Source: Actinomycetota bacterium
GTDB lineage: Bacteria; Actinomycetota; Actinomycetes; Nanopelagicales; Nanopelagicaceae
Reading direction: 5' to 3'
Assembly (NCBI GenBank): GCA_947380835.1
Contig: CANCSL010000037.1
Span: 1 to 10,911, forward strand
DNA: 10,911 nt
The notes beneath the pieces were generated by a model that saw nothing but the letters and a program-made list of their open reading frames with translations, was not told where the DNA came from and made no database searches. The position numbers and the translations under genes are program-made. Below are positions 1 to 5,895 of this stretch, in pieces (positions within the stretch are counted from its first letter, which is position 1; every line of letters starts with the position of its first letter).

Positions 1-719
1 TTAGCGATCTTGTATGGACCGGATGCCAAAGGCTTGAGGTCGTACTTGTCGCCAGTGTCCTTGGATTGCTTGACTGGACCGAATGCTGGGTAAGAAGCTG
101 CATAGTTGAAGTCAGCAACAGAGTGACCCAAGTTGAAGGTGATGGTGCGGTTGTCCTTCGAGCAAGTAACTGCCTTGTCGAAAAGAGCCTGACCGGTCTT
201 CTTGTATGGGCCCTTGTACTGAGATGAACCATCTGCAGCGTTAGGGATATCCAACATCGACAGTGCATAAGCAGGACCGTCAGTGATTACGTCAGTTGCG
301 TAGGTACGGGAAACGCCGTACTTAACATCTGCGCAGGTGATGGCGGAGCCATCTTCCCACTTAACGCCTGGACGCAATGTGAACTTCCAGGTCTTAGCGT
401 TATTGCTTGGGACACCTGTGTTGGTTGCAAGGTCGGCAACAAGTCCGGAACCGGATGGACCGGCAGCTGGCTTGTAGACAACGAGGTTGCGATAAAGATA
501 GGTGTTAAAGAATGCGATGTCCTGACCGGTGTAGTTACGTTGTGGGTCAGCATGCGCAAATTGCCCGTTGTGGGTGACCATGTACAACGTGCCACCAGAT
601 TTCGCAGCAGCACTTGCGCCAGTCGCTCCACCAACAAGCAGTCCACCTGCTGCGAGTGCAGCTGCGGCGGCTGTTGCGATGATACGACGGCGTAGGCCTG
701 CCATATTCTTATCGGACAT
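1..719 (-). CDS. ABC transporter peptide-binding protein, SBP_bac_5 family (3' end beyond left edge)
   Basis: Extracytoplasmic solute-binding subunit that would deliver peptides or similar solutes to the DppC-type permease encoded upstream. The first 239 residues are visible. Residues 1-38 form a secretion signal: arginines at 10-12, a long Ala/Gly-rich hydrophobic stretch, and a probable cut after ASA (about residue 37). Residues 110-140 carry the family signature, with W-x-F-x-L-R-x-G-V-x-W, then DGS and ADVKYG. No lipobox cysteine is present near the cut site. That is unusual, because binding proteins of Gram-positive bacteria are normally lipoproteins. The RR pair might instead indicate Tat export, which is inference. 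The ATG at 719 is chosen because AAGGAGG lies 4 bases upstream; the next ATG (codon 6) would be too far. The family is usually above 500 residues, so most of the C-terminus is missing. The substrate cannot be read from this portion. Confidence 0.9.
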   Translation of the reverse strand, partial: MSDKNMAGLRRRIIATAAAAALAAGGLLVGGATGASAAAKSGGTLYMVTHNGQFAHADPQRNYTGQDIAFFNTYLYRNLVVYKPAAGPSGSGLVADLATNTGVPSNNAKTWKFTLRPGVKWEDGSAITCADVKYGVSRTYATDVITDGPAYALSMLDIPNAADGSSQYKGPYKKTGQALFDKAVTCSKDNRTITFNLGHSVADFNYAASYPAFGPVKQSKDTGDKYDLKPLASGPYKIA

Positions 720-723
720 CAGT

Positions 724-730
724 CCTCCTT
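724..730 (-). promoter_or_regulatory. Ribosome binding site of the peptide-binding protein gene
   Basis: On the minus strand this reads AAGGAGG, a full match to the anti-Shine-Dalgarno complement. It sits 4 bases before the ATG at 719. It fixes the start codon and implies strong translation, fitting the high expression usual for binding proteins. Confidence 0.8.
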
Positions 731-743
731 ATTTCTAGTCTGT

Positions 744-768
744 TCCGAGCCGCGGTGCGCGATTCGGA
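744..768 (-). other. Hairpin in the leader of the peptide-binding protein gene
   Basis: TCCGA at 744-748 pairs with TCGGA at 764-768. Inside it, CGCG at 751-754 pairs with CGCG at 758-761 around a 3-base loop, with a 2x2 internal loop between the stems. It lies 13 bases upstream of the Shine-Dalgarno sequence and leaves it free. It is G+C-rich in an otherwise A+T-rich gap. A likely role is protecting the 5' end of a processed or separately initiated mRNA for the binding protein; that role is inference. Confidence 0.45.
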
Positions 769-793
769 CATTTAGTACGGCCATCTTAGATTG

Positions 794-823
794 GTAATAC
801 TGACTTTGGAACATATTCCTCAA
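794..823 (-). promoter_or_regulatory. Possible promoter for the peptide-binding protein gene
   Basis: On the minus strand TTGAGG (818-823) and TATTAC (794-799) are separated by 18 bases, resembling -35 and -10 boxes. It would give a leader of about 65-70 bases containing the hairpin at 744-768. The match is moderate and the surroundings are A+T-rich, so a chance match is possible. An internal promoter would explain extra expression of the binding protein relative to the permease. Confidence 0.3.
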
Positions 824-832
824 CTCTTAATC

Positions 833-875
833 AAATCTTTACATTTGAGACGGGGGTCCACAAATCTAAAGATTT
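833..875 (-). other. Long intercistronic stem-loop at the permease stop codon
   Basis: Positions 833-841 pair perfectly with 867-875 (9 bp). After one C/C mismatch, 843-847 pairs with 861-865 (5 bp). At the tip, 849-851 pairs with 856-858 around a 4-base loop. The stem begins within the TAA stop of the permease gene (874-876). No run of U follows on the minus strand, so it does not look like an ordinary intrinsic terminator. Such structures between permease and binding-protein genes often set unequal transcript levels by blocking 3' exonucleases. That role is inferred here. Confidence 0.5.
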
Positions 876-1845
876 AACGCGAATCCGCCTTGGGATCGAG
901 AGCATCGCGAATGCCATCACCCATGAGGTTGAGAGCAAGGACGATGATGACCAGCATGGCGCTAGGAATAATGAGGTATGCGGGGTCGGTCTGCCAGTAG
1001 GTGACGGCATCAGAGAGCACGAGGCCCCAAGTTGCAGCAGGGGCTTGGACGCCTACTCCTAAGAAGGAGAAGGTGGCCTCGGCAGAAAGGAAGCCCGGCA
1101 GCGATAATGAGAGAAAGACGATGGCAGTTGGCCATAAATTTGGCAAAATCTCTTTGGTAATGATGCGCCAATTGGAGGCGCCTAGCGCTTGTGCCGCCAT
1201 GACGAAGTCACGCTCGCGCATGCTCAGCGCTTGCGAGCGCACCAAACGGGCAAACCCTGGCCAGCCAAAGACGACAAAGAAGACAATCAAGACAACGATG
1301 CGAGCGCCATTGTCCTTAGCGATGTGAAGGGATTCGACTCTTTGAACCAAGGGCAAGGAGAGCGCAACGATCATAAAGGTGGACGGGAAAGCCAGAATAA
1401 AGTCAGAAAAACGACCAATGACGGCATCAACGCGTCCTCGGAAATATCCAGCGGTGATACCGATGAGCATGCCCAGACCGATGGATGCCACGCTGGTAAT
1501 CAAAGCAACGGTGAAGGAGATGCGAGAGCCGTACAGAAGAAGTGCTAGCAGGTCTCGACCTGCGCCTGGCTCTACACCCAGTGGGTGAGCCAAACTAATA
1601 CCGCCCCATGGACCTTGCGGCATTCCGAATTGCGTGAGCGCATCCGGATAAGTCGATGTTGGGTTGACGCCAACTAGACGCGTGATAAGCGGAGCTAAGA
1701 AGGCCGAAAGAATAAAGAAGAGTGCGACGCCACCGGAAATAACCGCCGCTTTGTTGCGCTTAAAGCGCATCCAGGAAATTTGGCGCGGGGTGCGCAGAAC
1801 TACCTTGCTGACCGCTTCGTCATCAGTCAAGACTGTTTGAGCCAA
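874..1845 (-). CDS. Peptide ABC transporter permease, DppC/OppC family
   Basis: Inner-membrane permease subunit of a dipeptide/oligopeptide importer; it normally pairs with a DppB-type partner and two ATPases. The 323-residue length is normal for DppC/OppC. About six hydrophobic segments are visible, near residues 36-57, 110-131, 145-165, 183-200, 240-258 and 290-310. The EAA loop that contacts the ATPase lies at about 214-237, with AAQALGAS followed by EILPN. The C-terminus NLMGDGIRDALDPK is typical of the subfamily. The start is a TTG at 1845 with AGGGG 7-8 bases upstream; an in-frame stop lies at 1864-1866, and the first internal ATG (codon 26) has no ribosome binding site. It is the first gene of its transcription unit, with no DppB gene in front, which departs from the common dppB-dppC order. 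The binding-protein gene follows after 154 bases. Confidence 0.92.
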   Translation of the reverse strand: MAQTVLTDDEAVSKVVLRTPRQISWMRFKRNKAAVISGGVALFFILSAFLAPLITRLVGVNPTSTYPDALTQFGMPQGPWGGISLAHPLGVEPGAGRDLLALLLYGSRISFTVALITSVASIGLGMLIGITAGYFRGRVDAVIGRFSDFILAFPSTFMIVALSLPLVQRVESLHIAKDNGARIVVLIVFFVVFGWPGFARLVRSQALSMRERDFVMAAQALGASNWRIITKEILPNLWPTAIVFLSLSLPGFLSAEATFSFLGVGVQAPAATWGLVLSDAVTYWQTDPAYLIIPSAMLVIIVLALNLMGDGIRDALDPKADSR

Positions 1846-1889
1846 TTGGCTACCCCTATCGTTTCACGCTCAGTACTCACTGGTAAGAA

Positions 1890-1904
1890 GGGTAAAGGTA
1901 GCCC
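1890..1904 (-). repeat. Inverted copy of the GGGCTACC spacer motif
   Basis: Its minus strand reads GGGCTACCTTTACCC. It matches the plus-strand copy at 1973-1987 in all but one base, across a 68-base interval. The pair could be two sites for one regulator, or arms of a large stem. Confidence 0.5.
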
Positions 1905-1972
1905 AAAATTCATCAAAATTACCAATGAAATTGCTCTCAAAGTCATGATTTACCCAAATGTAATAACGGGAA

Positions 1973-1987
1973 GGGCTACCTCTACCC
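1973..1987 (+). repeat. Plus-strand copy of the GGGCTACC spacer motif
   Basis: It reads GGGCTACCTCTACCC and lies 15 bases before the tgt start codon, immediately upstream of the candidate -10 box of tgt. Its place there suits transcriptional control of tgt, though binding is not shown by sequence alone. Confidence 0.5.
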
Positions 1988-2002
1988 GCGTTAGAGTTGG
2001 TT

Positions 2003-3262
2003 ATGAGCCAATTTTCCTTTGAACTAGGGACCGCCTTGGCCAGCACCACTTCCTCCTCCGCACTCGGTCGAACCGGGATTATTCGGACACCTCATGGTGA
2101 AATCCAGACTCCAGCCTTTATCCCCGTGGGAACCAAGGCAACGGTGAAGTCGGTGTTGACGGGATCGATGAAAGATTTAGGCGCTCAGGCGCTTCTGGCC
2201 AATGCCTACCATTTATATCTCCAGCCTGGCCCAGATATCGTGGATGAAGCAGGCGGACTCGGCAAGTTTATGAACTGGGATGGCCCCACCTTTACCGATA
2301 GCGGTGGCTTCCAGGTCCTCTCCCTCGGAGTGGGTTTCAAAAAGGTCATCGCCATGAACGAAGACACCTTCCGGTCAGATGAAGTGATCGCAGATAAAAA
2401 GGAGCGCTTGGCCCACGTCGACGACGATGGCGTTACCTTCAAGTCTCACCTCGACGGCTCGATGCATCGCTTTACTCCAGAAGTGTCAATGAAGGTCCAG
2501 CATCAGCTTGGCGCCGACATCATGTTTGCTTTCGACGAATGCACCACTTTGCATAACACCCGTAAGTATCAAGAGCGCTCGCTGGAACGCACTCGGCTTT
2601 GGGCGCAGCGCTGTCTCATTGCCCATCACCAGCTAACGGTTGAACGTAGCCATCGTCCTTATCAAGCGCTCTTTGGGGTGTTACAAGGCGCGCAGTATGA
2701 AGACCTACGACGAAAAGGTGCTCGCGATCTTGGATCGATGAAAGTTTCGGTTGATGGCGCCGATGTTGAATTCGATGGCTTTGGCATGGGCGGTGCTTTA
2801 GATAAAGGCAATTTGGGAACGATCATCAGCTGGTTAGCCGAAGAATTGCCAGTAAATAAACCAAGACACCTTTTGGGTATTGGCGAACCGGACGATCTCT
2901 TTGTGGGCGTCGAAAACGGTGCTGACACTTTTGACTGCGTTGCACCTTCACGGCAAGCGCGCACCAGTGCGGTCTTTACTGAAGATGGCCGTGTCAATAT
3001 TTCGAATGCGCCTTATCGCCGGGACTTTAACCCCATTGATAAAAACTGCGATTGCTACACCTGCGCTCATTACACCGCCGCATACATCAATCATCTCTTT
3101 AGATCAAAAGAAATCTTGGCTGCAACCTTGGCCACAATTCACAATGAAAGATTTATCGTTCGTTTGGTCGATCGCATGAGGGTTTCCATTACCAATGGAA
3201 ACTTCTTCGATTTTAAGGCCGATTTTCTCGGAAGGTTTTATTCCAAGCGTGACAACGTTTAA
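2003..3262 (+). CDS. tgt: Queuine tRNA-ribosyltransferase
   Basis: Exchanges the guanine at the wobble position 34 of GUN-anticodon tRNAs for a queuine precursor (preQ1 in most bacteria), in the cytoplasm. With the ATG at 2003 it has 419 residues. Motifs in order: TDSGGFQ with the substrate-contacting Asp99; FDECT with Asp178; LQG at about 227-229; GMGGAL; DCVAPSRQAR, with Asp311 matching the covalent nucleophile; and the zinc site Cys349, Cys351, Cys354 with His380. The insertion between SLG and GVTFKS (about residues 110-144) makes it longer than the approximately 375-residue enterobacterial enzyme and is a hallmark I associate with actinobacteria. The frame extends two codons upstream to a TTG at 1997, but the ATG is preferred. 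There is no clear Shine-Dalgarno sequence, so translation may be leaderless. The gene converges on the dioxygenase gene with only 10 bases between them and no visible terminator. No other queuosine gene is nearby. Confidence 0.96.
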   Translation: MSQFSFELGTALASTTSSSALGRTGIIRTPHGEIQTPAFIPVGTKATVKSVLTGSMKDLGAQALLANAYHLYLQPGPDIVDEAGGLGKFMNWDGPTFTDSGGFQVLSLGVGFKKVIAMNEDTFRSDEVIADKKERLAHVDDDGVTFKSHLDGSMHRFTPEVSMKVQHQLGADIMFAFDECTTLHNTRKYQERSLERTRLWAQRCLIAHHQLTVERSHRPYQALFGVLQGAQYEDLRRKGARDLGSMKVSVDGADVEFDGFGMGGALDKGNLGTIISWLAEELPVNKPRHLLGIGEPDDLFVGVENGADTFDCVAPSRQARTSAVFTEDGRVNISNAPYRRDFNPIDKNCDCYTCAHYTAAYINHLFRSKEILAATLATIHNERFIVRLVDRMRVSITNGNFFDFKADFLGRFYSKRDNV

Positions 3263-3272
3263 CTAAATCTCG

Positions 3273-4046
3273 TTAGGCAACCTGAAAAGATCTCTTTGCT
3301 AAACCCATCCAGTAGCCCTCAATTTGAGTTTCAGGTGCAACATCGGAATGTGTGGCCGCACCTAAGGTAATAAAGATAGGTGCAAAGTGCTCGACGGTGG
3401 GGTGCGCGTACGGCATACCCGGCGCTAACCGCTTGTAATCCATCAATTCATCGACTGCGCCGCGTTCGAGAACATCCTTAGCCCAGAGATCGAATTCAGT
3501 GCTCCAGCCTGGTGGCGTTGCTTCAATTCGAAATTCTTTCAAGAAGGGCAAGCCATGCGTCAAGAATCCACTGCCAATGATTAAGACACCTTCATCGCGA
3601 AGGGGTGCAAGTCTCCTGCCGATCTCGAAAAGTTTTTCAGGGTCGTGAGTCGGAATCGACATTTGCAGAACTGGAATATCCGCATTGGGATACATCTTCA
3701 TTAAGGGAATATAGGCACCGTGGTCCAAGCCTCGTCGTGGTTGTTCAGTAACGGGTTCGCTCATCATTGCTTTGATGCGTTCCGCGAGTTCAGGGGCTCC
3801 AGGGGCTTGATATTGCAATTCGTAAAAGCGTTGTGCAAAACCGCCAAAGTCATAAATAAGAGGAACGCCAGGATCGGTTGCGCCGAGCGTTAGGGGTGCA
3901 GATTCCCAGTGAGCGCTAATGACCAAGATCGCCGTTGGCTTAGCAAGTTGTGAAGACCACTGCGCAAGTTCGCCACTCCAGATGTCATCGTCCAGAAGCG
4001 GTGGAGCTCCGTGGCCTATGTACAGAGCCGGCATCTTCGTTGTCAT
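3273..4046 (-). CDS. Extradiol-type dioxygenase, YgiD/DODA (LigB-like) family
   Basis: Predicted metal-dependent ring-cleaving dioxygenase of the class III extradiol fold; the E. coli relative YgiD opens DOPA. The 257-residue length is normal. Family landmarks are GHGAPPLL with His12, SAHWE with His46, RRGLDHG with His109, GSGFLTHG with His164, and HPTVEH with His215 and His220. These histidines supply the metal ligands and the acid/base residue in the family; His12, His46 and His220 are the best ligand candidates by position. The natural substrate cannot be read from the sequence, and many homologues annotated as DOPA dioxygenases have no proven role. The ATG at 4046 is preceded by AGGGTG, and a TAGGGT -10 box 6 bases away suggests the transcript begins at or next to the ATG. 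A perfect palindrome over the promoter implies repression by a dimeric regulator encoded elsewhere. It is a single-gene unit following the pilus operon by 62 bases. Confidence 0.9.
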   Translation of the reverse strand: MTTKMPALYIGHGAPPLLDDDIWSGELAQWSSQLAKPTAILVISAHWESAPLTLGATDPGVPLIYDFGGFAQRFYELQYQAPGAPELAERIKAMMSEPVTEQPRRGLDHGAYIPLMKMYPNADIPVLQMSIPTHDPEKLFEIGRRLAPLRDEGVLIIGSGFLTHGLPFLKEFRIEATPPGWSTEFDLWAKDVLERGAVDELMDYKRLAPGMPYAHPTVEHFAPIFITLGAATHSDVAPETQIEGYWMGLAKRSFQVA

Positions 4047-4052
4047 GGCATC

Positions 4053-4082
4053 ACCCTATCATCAAATTAGTTGAACTTTCAA
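4053..4082 (-). promoter_or_regulatory. Promoter of the dioxygenase gene, probably leaderless
   Basis: On the minus strand TTGAAA (4077-4082) and TAGGGT (4053-4058) are 18 bases apart. The -10 box ends 6 bases before the ATG at 4046, which would place the transcript start at the start codon. The -35 box lies in the centre of the palindrome at 4065-4088. Confidence 0.5.
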
Positions 4083-4088
4083 CTAATT
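4065..4088. promoter_or_regulatory. Perfect 24-bp palindromic operator upstream of the dioxygenase gene
   Basis: AATTAGTTGAA at 4065-4075 and TTCAACTAATT at 4078-4088 are exact inverted copies separated by CT. The 2-base spacer cannot form a normal RNA loop and no U run follows, so a DNA site for a homodimer is more likely than a terminator. TAGTTGAA-type arms resemble sites of MarR-family repressors, which often control genes for aromatic-compound enzymes; the assignment to MarR is inference. Binding would cover the -35 box. Confidence 0.65.
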
Positions 4089-4108
4089 AAACAACTCCCC
4101 CGTCTAAG

Positions 4109-4606
4109 TTATTCCGCGGAAATTTCGGGAAGATCATCAAATTTGGTAATGGCATACATACGGTAATCATGCGGAAGGTCATCGCCCTCGGGCATCAAGT
4201 GGCGCTGCGTACCCTCGTATCTCCAGCCAGCCTTTTCAAAAGCGCGTTGCATGGCGATATTGGCGACATCGGTCGATCCCGCAATCCGGTGATAACCCTC
4301 AGCAAAAAGTTGTCGTGCGAGAACGCCTAAAATCTTGGTGCCTAACCCTTTTCCGCGAAATTCTGGCAACAAATCCAAGCCCATTTCAGCAGTCCCCGGT
4401 GGCATCGACTTGGGGCAATGGCGTGCCTGAACTTCACCCACGACCACCCCATCGACGTCGATAGCGCAATTGAAGTAGTGATCATCCCAACGCCCGGTGG
4501 CTTCAAAGCGGGGACGAAATTTTTCGATCTTTTCGGGAGTATCTAAATGATGCAATGTCACGACGATCGGTAATTCGGCTTCAGTAAATCCGCGCAGCTC
4601 TATCAA
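4109..4606 (-). CDS. GNAT-family N-acetyltransferase
   Basis: Predicted cytoplasmic acetyl-CoA-dependent acetyltransferase; the substrate is unknown. The chosen start gives 165 residues. The acetyl-CoA binding motif RGKGLG (residues 84-89) follows the strand GLDLLPEF. The downstream NIAMQRAFEKAGW (about 116-128) is the usual motif B helix and hydrophobic turn. The N-terminus IELRGFTEAELP matches the common beginning of the fold. The frame stays open to a GTG at 4633. I prefer the TTG at 4606 because it overlaps the stop of the prepilin peptidase gene as TTGA and has GAGG 6 bases upstream, a classic coupled arrangement. A longer 174-residue form cannot be excluded. Coupling to pilus genes hints at modification of a pilus component or simple hitch-hiking on the operon; neither is shown. 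Confidence 0.85.
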   Translation of the reverse strand: MIELRGFTEAELPIVVTLHHLDTPEKIEKFRPRFEATGRWDDHYFNCAIDVDGVVVGEVQARHCPKSMPPGTAEMGLDLLPEFRGKGLGTKILGVLARQLFAEGYHRIAGSTDVANIAMQRAFEKAGWRYEGTQRHLMPEGDDLPHDYRMYAITKFDDLPEISAE

Positions 4607-5394
4607 GAAAGTCCTCGCACATGGCTGATCCACGGAGTCACATAAATGGATGCAATAGCCCCCATCAACATAAATGGGCCAAAAGGAAGGGCGCTTTTAC
4701 GACTGGCTTTCTTGGCAATGATGAGTCCGACGCCAACCACGCTACCCAGCGCAAATCCGATCATCGATGCAATGTAAACCGTAGACATGCTGATGTAGCC
4801 ACAGAAAAGTCCAATCGAGGTAGCGAGCTTTACATCGCCCATTCCCATTCCGCCTTTTGAGAGAAAATTAACAATCCAATAAAAGCCGCCTAAAGCGATG
4901 GAGGCGATGAAGGCATGATTGAGCCGGCTTAAGTTGTGATGTGCAAATGAATCTATGGTGAGAAAAACTAAACCGGATAGATAAAGCGTGCCCGTAAGTG
5001 GATCAGGTAACCGGTGATGTTCAAAATCAATGGCAGACAATGCAACCGCGAGTACTACGAAGAAGATCCAAGCAATACATTCAAAGACGCGATCGAACTT
5101 GAAGAGCGGAACCAAGACAAGTCCCGCGGTGAGCGTTTCTAAAATCAAATAACGAATCGAAATCTTGGCTTTGCAGCTGCGACATCGTCCGCCTAAAAAT
5201 AAGTAGCCCAAAATCGGAATGTTATCGATGTTACGGATCTGCACATCGCAATGCGGGCAACGAGATCTACCGCCAATACTTTGACGAAGCGGAATTCGTC
5301 CAACTAAAACCGAATTAAAAGATCCTAAAATCATGCCAACAAGAATGGCAATCGTGTAAAAAAAGAATGGTGGCAGGCCAGTGCCTGCCACCAT
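4603..5394 (-). CDS. Type IV prepilin peptidase, PilD-like
   Basis: Membrane aspartic protease that removes the leader of type IV prepilins and, in the full-length class, N-methylates the new N-terminus. Numbered from the ATG at 5394 (263 residues), GSFNSVLVGRIP (24-35) matches the GSFLNV...RIP region. CPHC (46-49) and CRSC (71-74) form the two-pair zinc site of the N-terminal domain. Asp123 in AIDFEHHRLPD and Asp187 in GMGD are the two catalytic aspartates. FGPF (238-241) is also typical. About seven to eight hydrophobic helices follow. The start is uncertain. The frame extends to a TTG at 5460 inside the pilin gene, and a TTG at 5406 lies just after the pilin stop. ATG 5394 leaves just enough sequence for the first helix, whereas the next ATG (5337) would cut that helix. 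None has a clear ribosome binding site. The chosen start lies inside the pilin gene's terminator stem, so the hairpin and its U tract encode MVAGTGLPPFFF. Confidence 0.88.
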   Translation of the reverse strand: MVAGTGLPPFFFYTIAILVGMILGSFNSVLVGRIPLRQSIGGRSRCPHCDVQIRNIDNIPILGYLFLGGRCRSCKAKISIRYLILETLTAGLVLVPLFKFDRVFECIAWIFFVVLAVALSAIDFEHHRLPDPLTGTLYLSGLVFLTIDSFAHHNLSRLNHAFIASIALGGFYWIVNFLSKGGMGMGDVKLATSIGLFCGYISMSTVYIASMIGFALGSVVGVGLIIAKKASRKSALPFGPFMLMGAIASIYVTPWISHVRGLS

Positions 5395-5396
5395 TC
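5358..5396 (-). terminator. Intrinsic terminator after the major pilin gene
   Basis: GAATGGTGGCAGGC (5365-5378) pairs without mismatch with 5383-5396, a 14-bp stem, around a 4-base loop (5379-5382). On the minus strand the stem is followed at once by seven U (5358-5364). It begins 12 bases after the pilin stop codon. It overlaps the start region of the prepilin peptidase gene and buries that gene's likely ATG in the stem. Confidence 0.9.
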
Positions 5397-5407
5397 GATG
5401 AATCAAT

Positions 5408-5872
5408 TTACAAACCGGCCGTAACGCAACCAGCAATGTTTGTTGTAGAACCAACTGCAACTGTGTTTGGAGTATTTGAAGTAATCAAATATCCCGTGAC
5501 GTCAGTCGGAAGCTTTGAGATGAAGGACGGAGCAAGTGCTGCTAGATCTGCTGCAACATACTTGGTCCAAGCCTGAGCTACATCGCCAGCACCATTGATT
5601 TTGCCAGTTCCAGTTGCACCAGTTGCGGCTGGGAAGCCACCGTTTGGATTGGCAGTAGTGGAAATTTCAAAGTTGGTCAGAGCCGAATACAGGTTGGAAG
5701 CGTCTTGCGAGCACGCCTTTGCCTTGGCATCTGAAGAAGTACCTGACAACGCGACAACAACGATCGCGGCCAAAATACCGATAATCAAGATAACAACAAG
5801 AAGTTCAATAAGTGTGAAGCCTTTTTCGCCGTTAGCTTTATGAGCCTTGGCCTTACGTAGTAAATCGTGCAT
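5408..5872 (-). CDS. Type IV prepilin, probable major pilin (PilA-like)
   Basis: Predicted structural subunit of the type IV pilus, exported to the membrane, cut by the prepilin peptidase and polymerised outside. With the ATG at 5872 it has 154 residues: an 18-residue basic leader ending EKG, then FTLIELLVVILIIGILAAIV, the canonical helix with Glu at mature position 5. The mature form is about 136 residues. Cys54 and Cys149 could form a disulfide closing a C-terminal loop. The globular part is rich in Ala, Thr, Gly and Asn. The frame continues upstream to 5914, but ATG 5872 has an excellent ribosome binding site and a leader of normal length. It is called the major pilin because of its small size, strong ribosome binding site and dedicated terminator, and because it follows a set of larger minor pilins. 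A GspG-like major pseudopilin is the alternative. Confidence 0.9.
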   Translation of the reverse strand: MHDLLRKAKAHKANGEKGFTLIELLVVILIIGILAAIVVVALSGTSSDAKAKACSQDASNLYSALTNFEISTTANPNGGFPAATGATGTGKINGAGDVAQAWTKYVAADLAALAPSFISKLPTDVTGYLITSNTPNTVAVGSTTNIAGCVTAGL

Positions 5873-5877
5873 TTTTT

Positions 5878-5884
5878 CTCCCTT
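5878..5884 (-). promoter_or_regulatory. Ribosome binding site of the major pilin gene
   Basis: The minus strand reads AAGGGAG, followed by five A and the ATG at 5872. It settles the start against the longer open frame to 5914 and is the best such site in the pilus locus. Confidence 0.75.
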
Positions 5885-5895
5885 GTACGATGGTT

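Larger units (their letters stand above)
1846..2002. promoter_or_regulatory. Divergent regulatory spacer with three copies of a GGGCTACC motif
   Basis: This spacer separates the permease gene from tgt and must hold both promoters. A 15-base motif at 1973-1987 (GGGCTACCTCTACCC) recurs inverted at 1890-1904 with 14 of 15 bases matching. A weaker direct copy lies at 1848-1860 (11 of 13) and overlaps the ribosome binding site of the permease gene. A perfect 12-base palindrome, AGCCAATTGGCT (1840-1851), spans the TTG start. A TAGAGT box at 1992-1997 sits 5 bases before the tgt ATG, a spacing suited to leaderless transcription, but I see no good -35 for it. No convincing sigma-70-like pair stands out for the permease side. 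Confidence 0.45.

Noticed and set aside
287..646. Open frame antisense-offset to the binding-protein gene on the same strand
   Set aside because: It is a different frame inside the binding-protein coding region, which has a clear signal peptide, ribosome binding site and family motif.
848..856. AGACGGGGG shared with the minus strand at about 4097-4105
   Set aside because: A 9-base match in a window of this size is expected by chance, and the contexts differ.
1780..2022. 80-codon plus-strand open frame across the permease-tgt spacer
   Set aside because: It overlaps the start of the permease gene on the other strand and the tgt start, has no ribosome binding site and no recognisable protein.
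4065..4088. Palindrome as a transcription terminator for the pilus operon
   Set aside because: The loop would be 2 bases, the stem is mostly A/T, and no U run follows on either strand.
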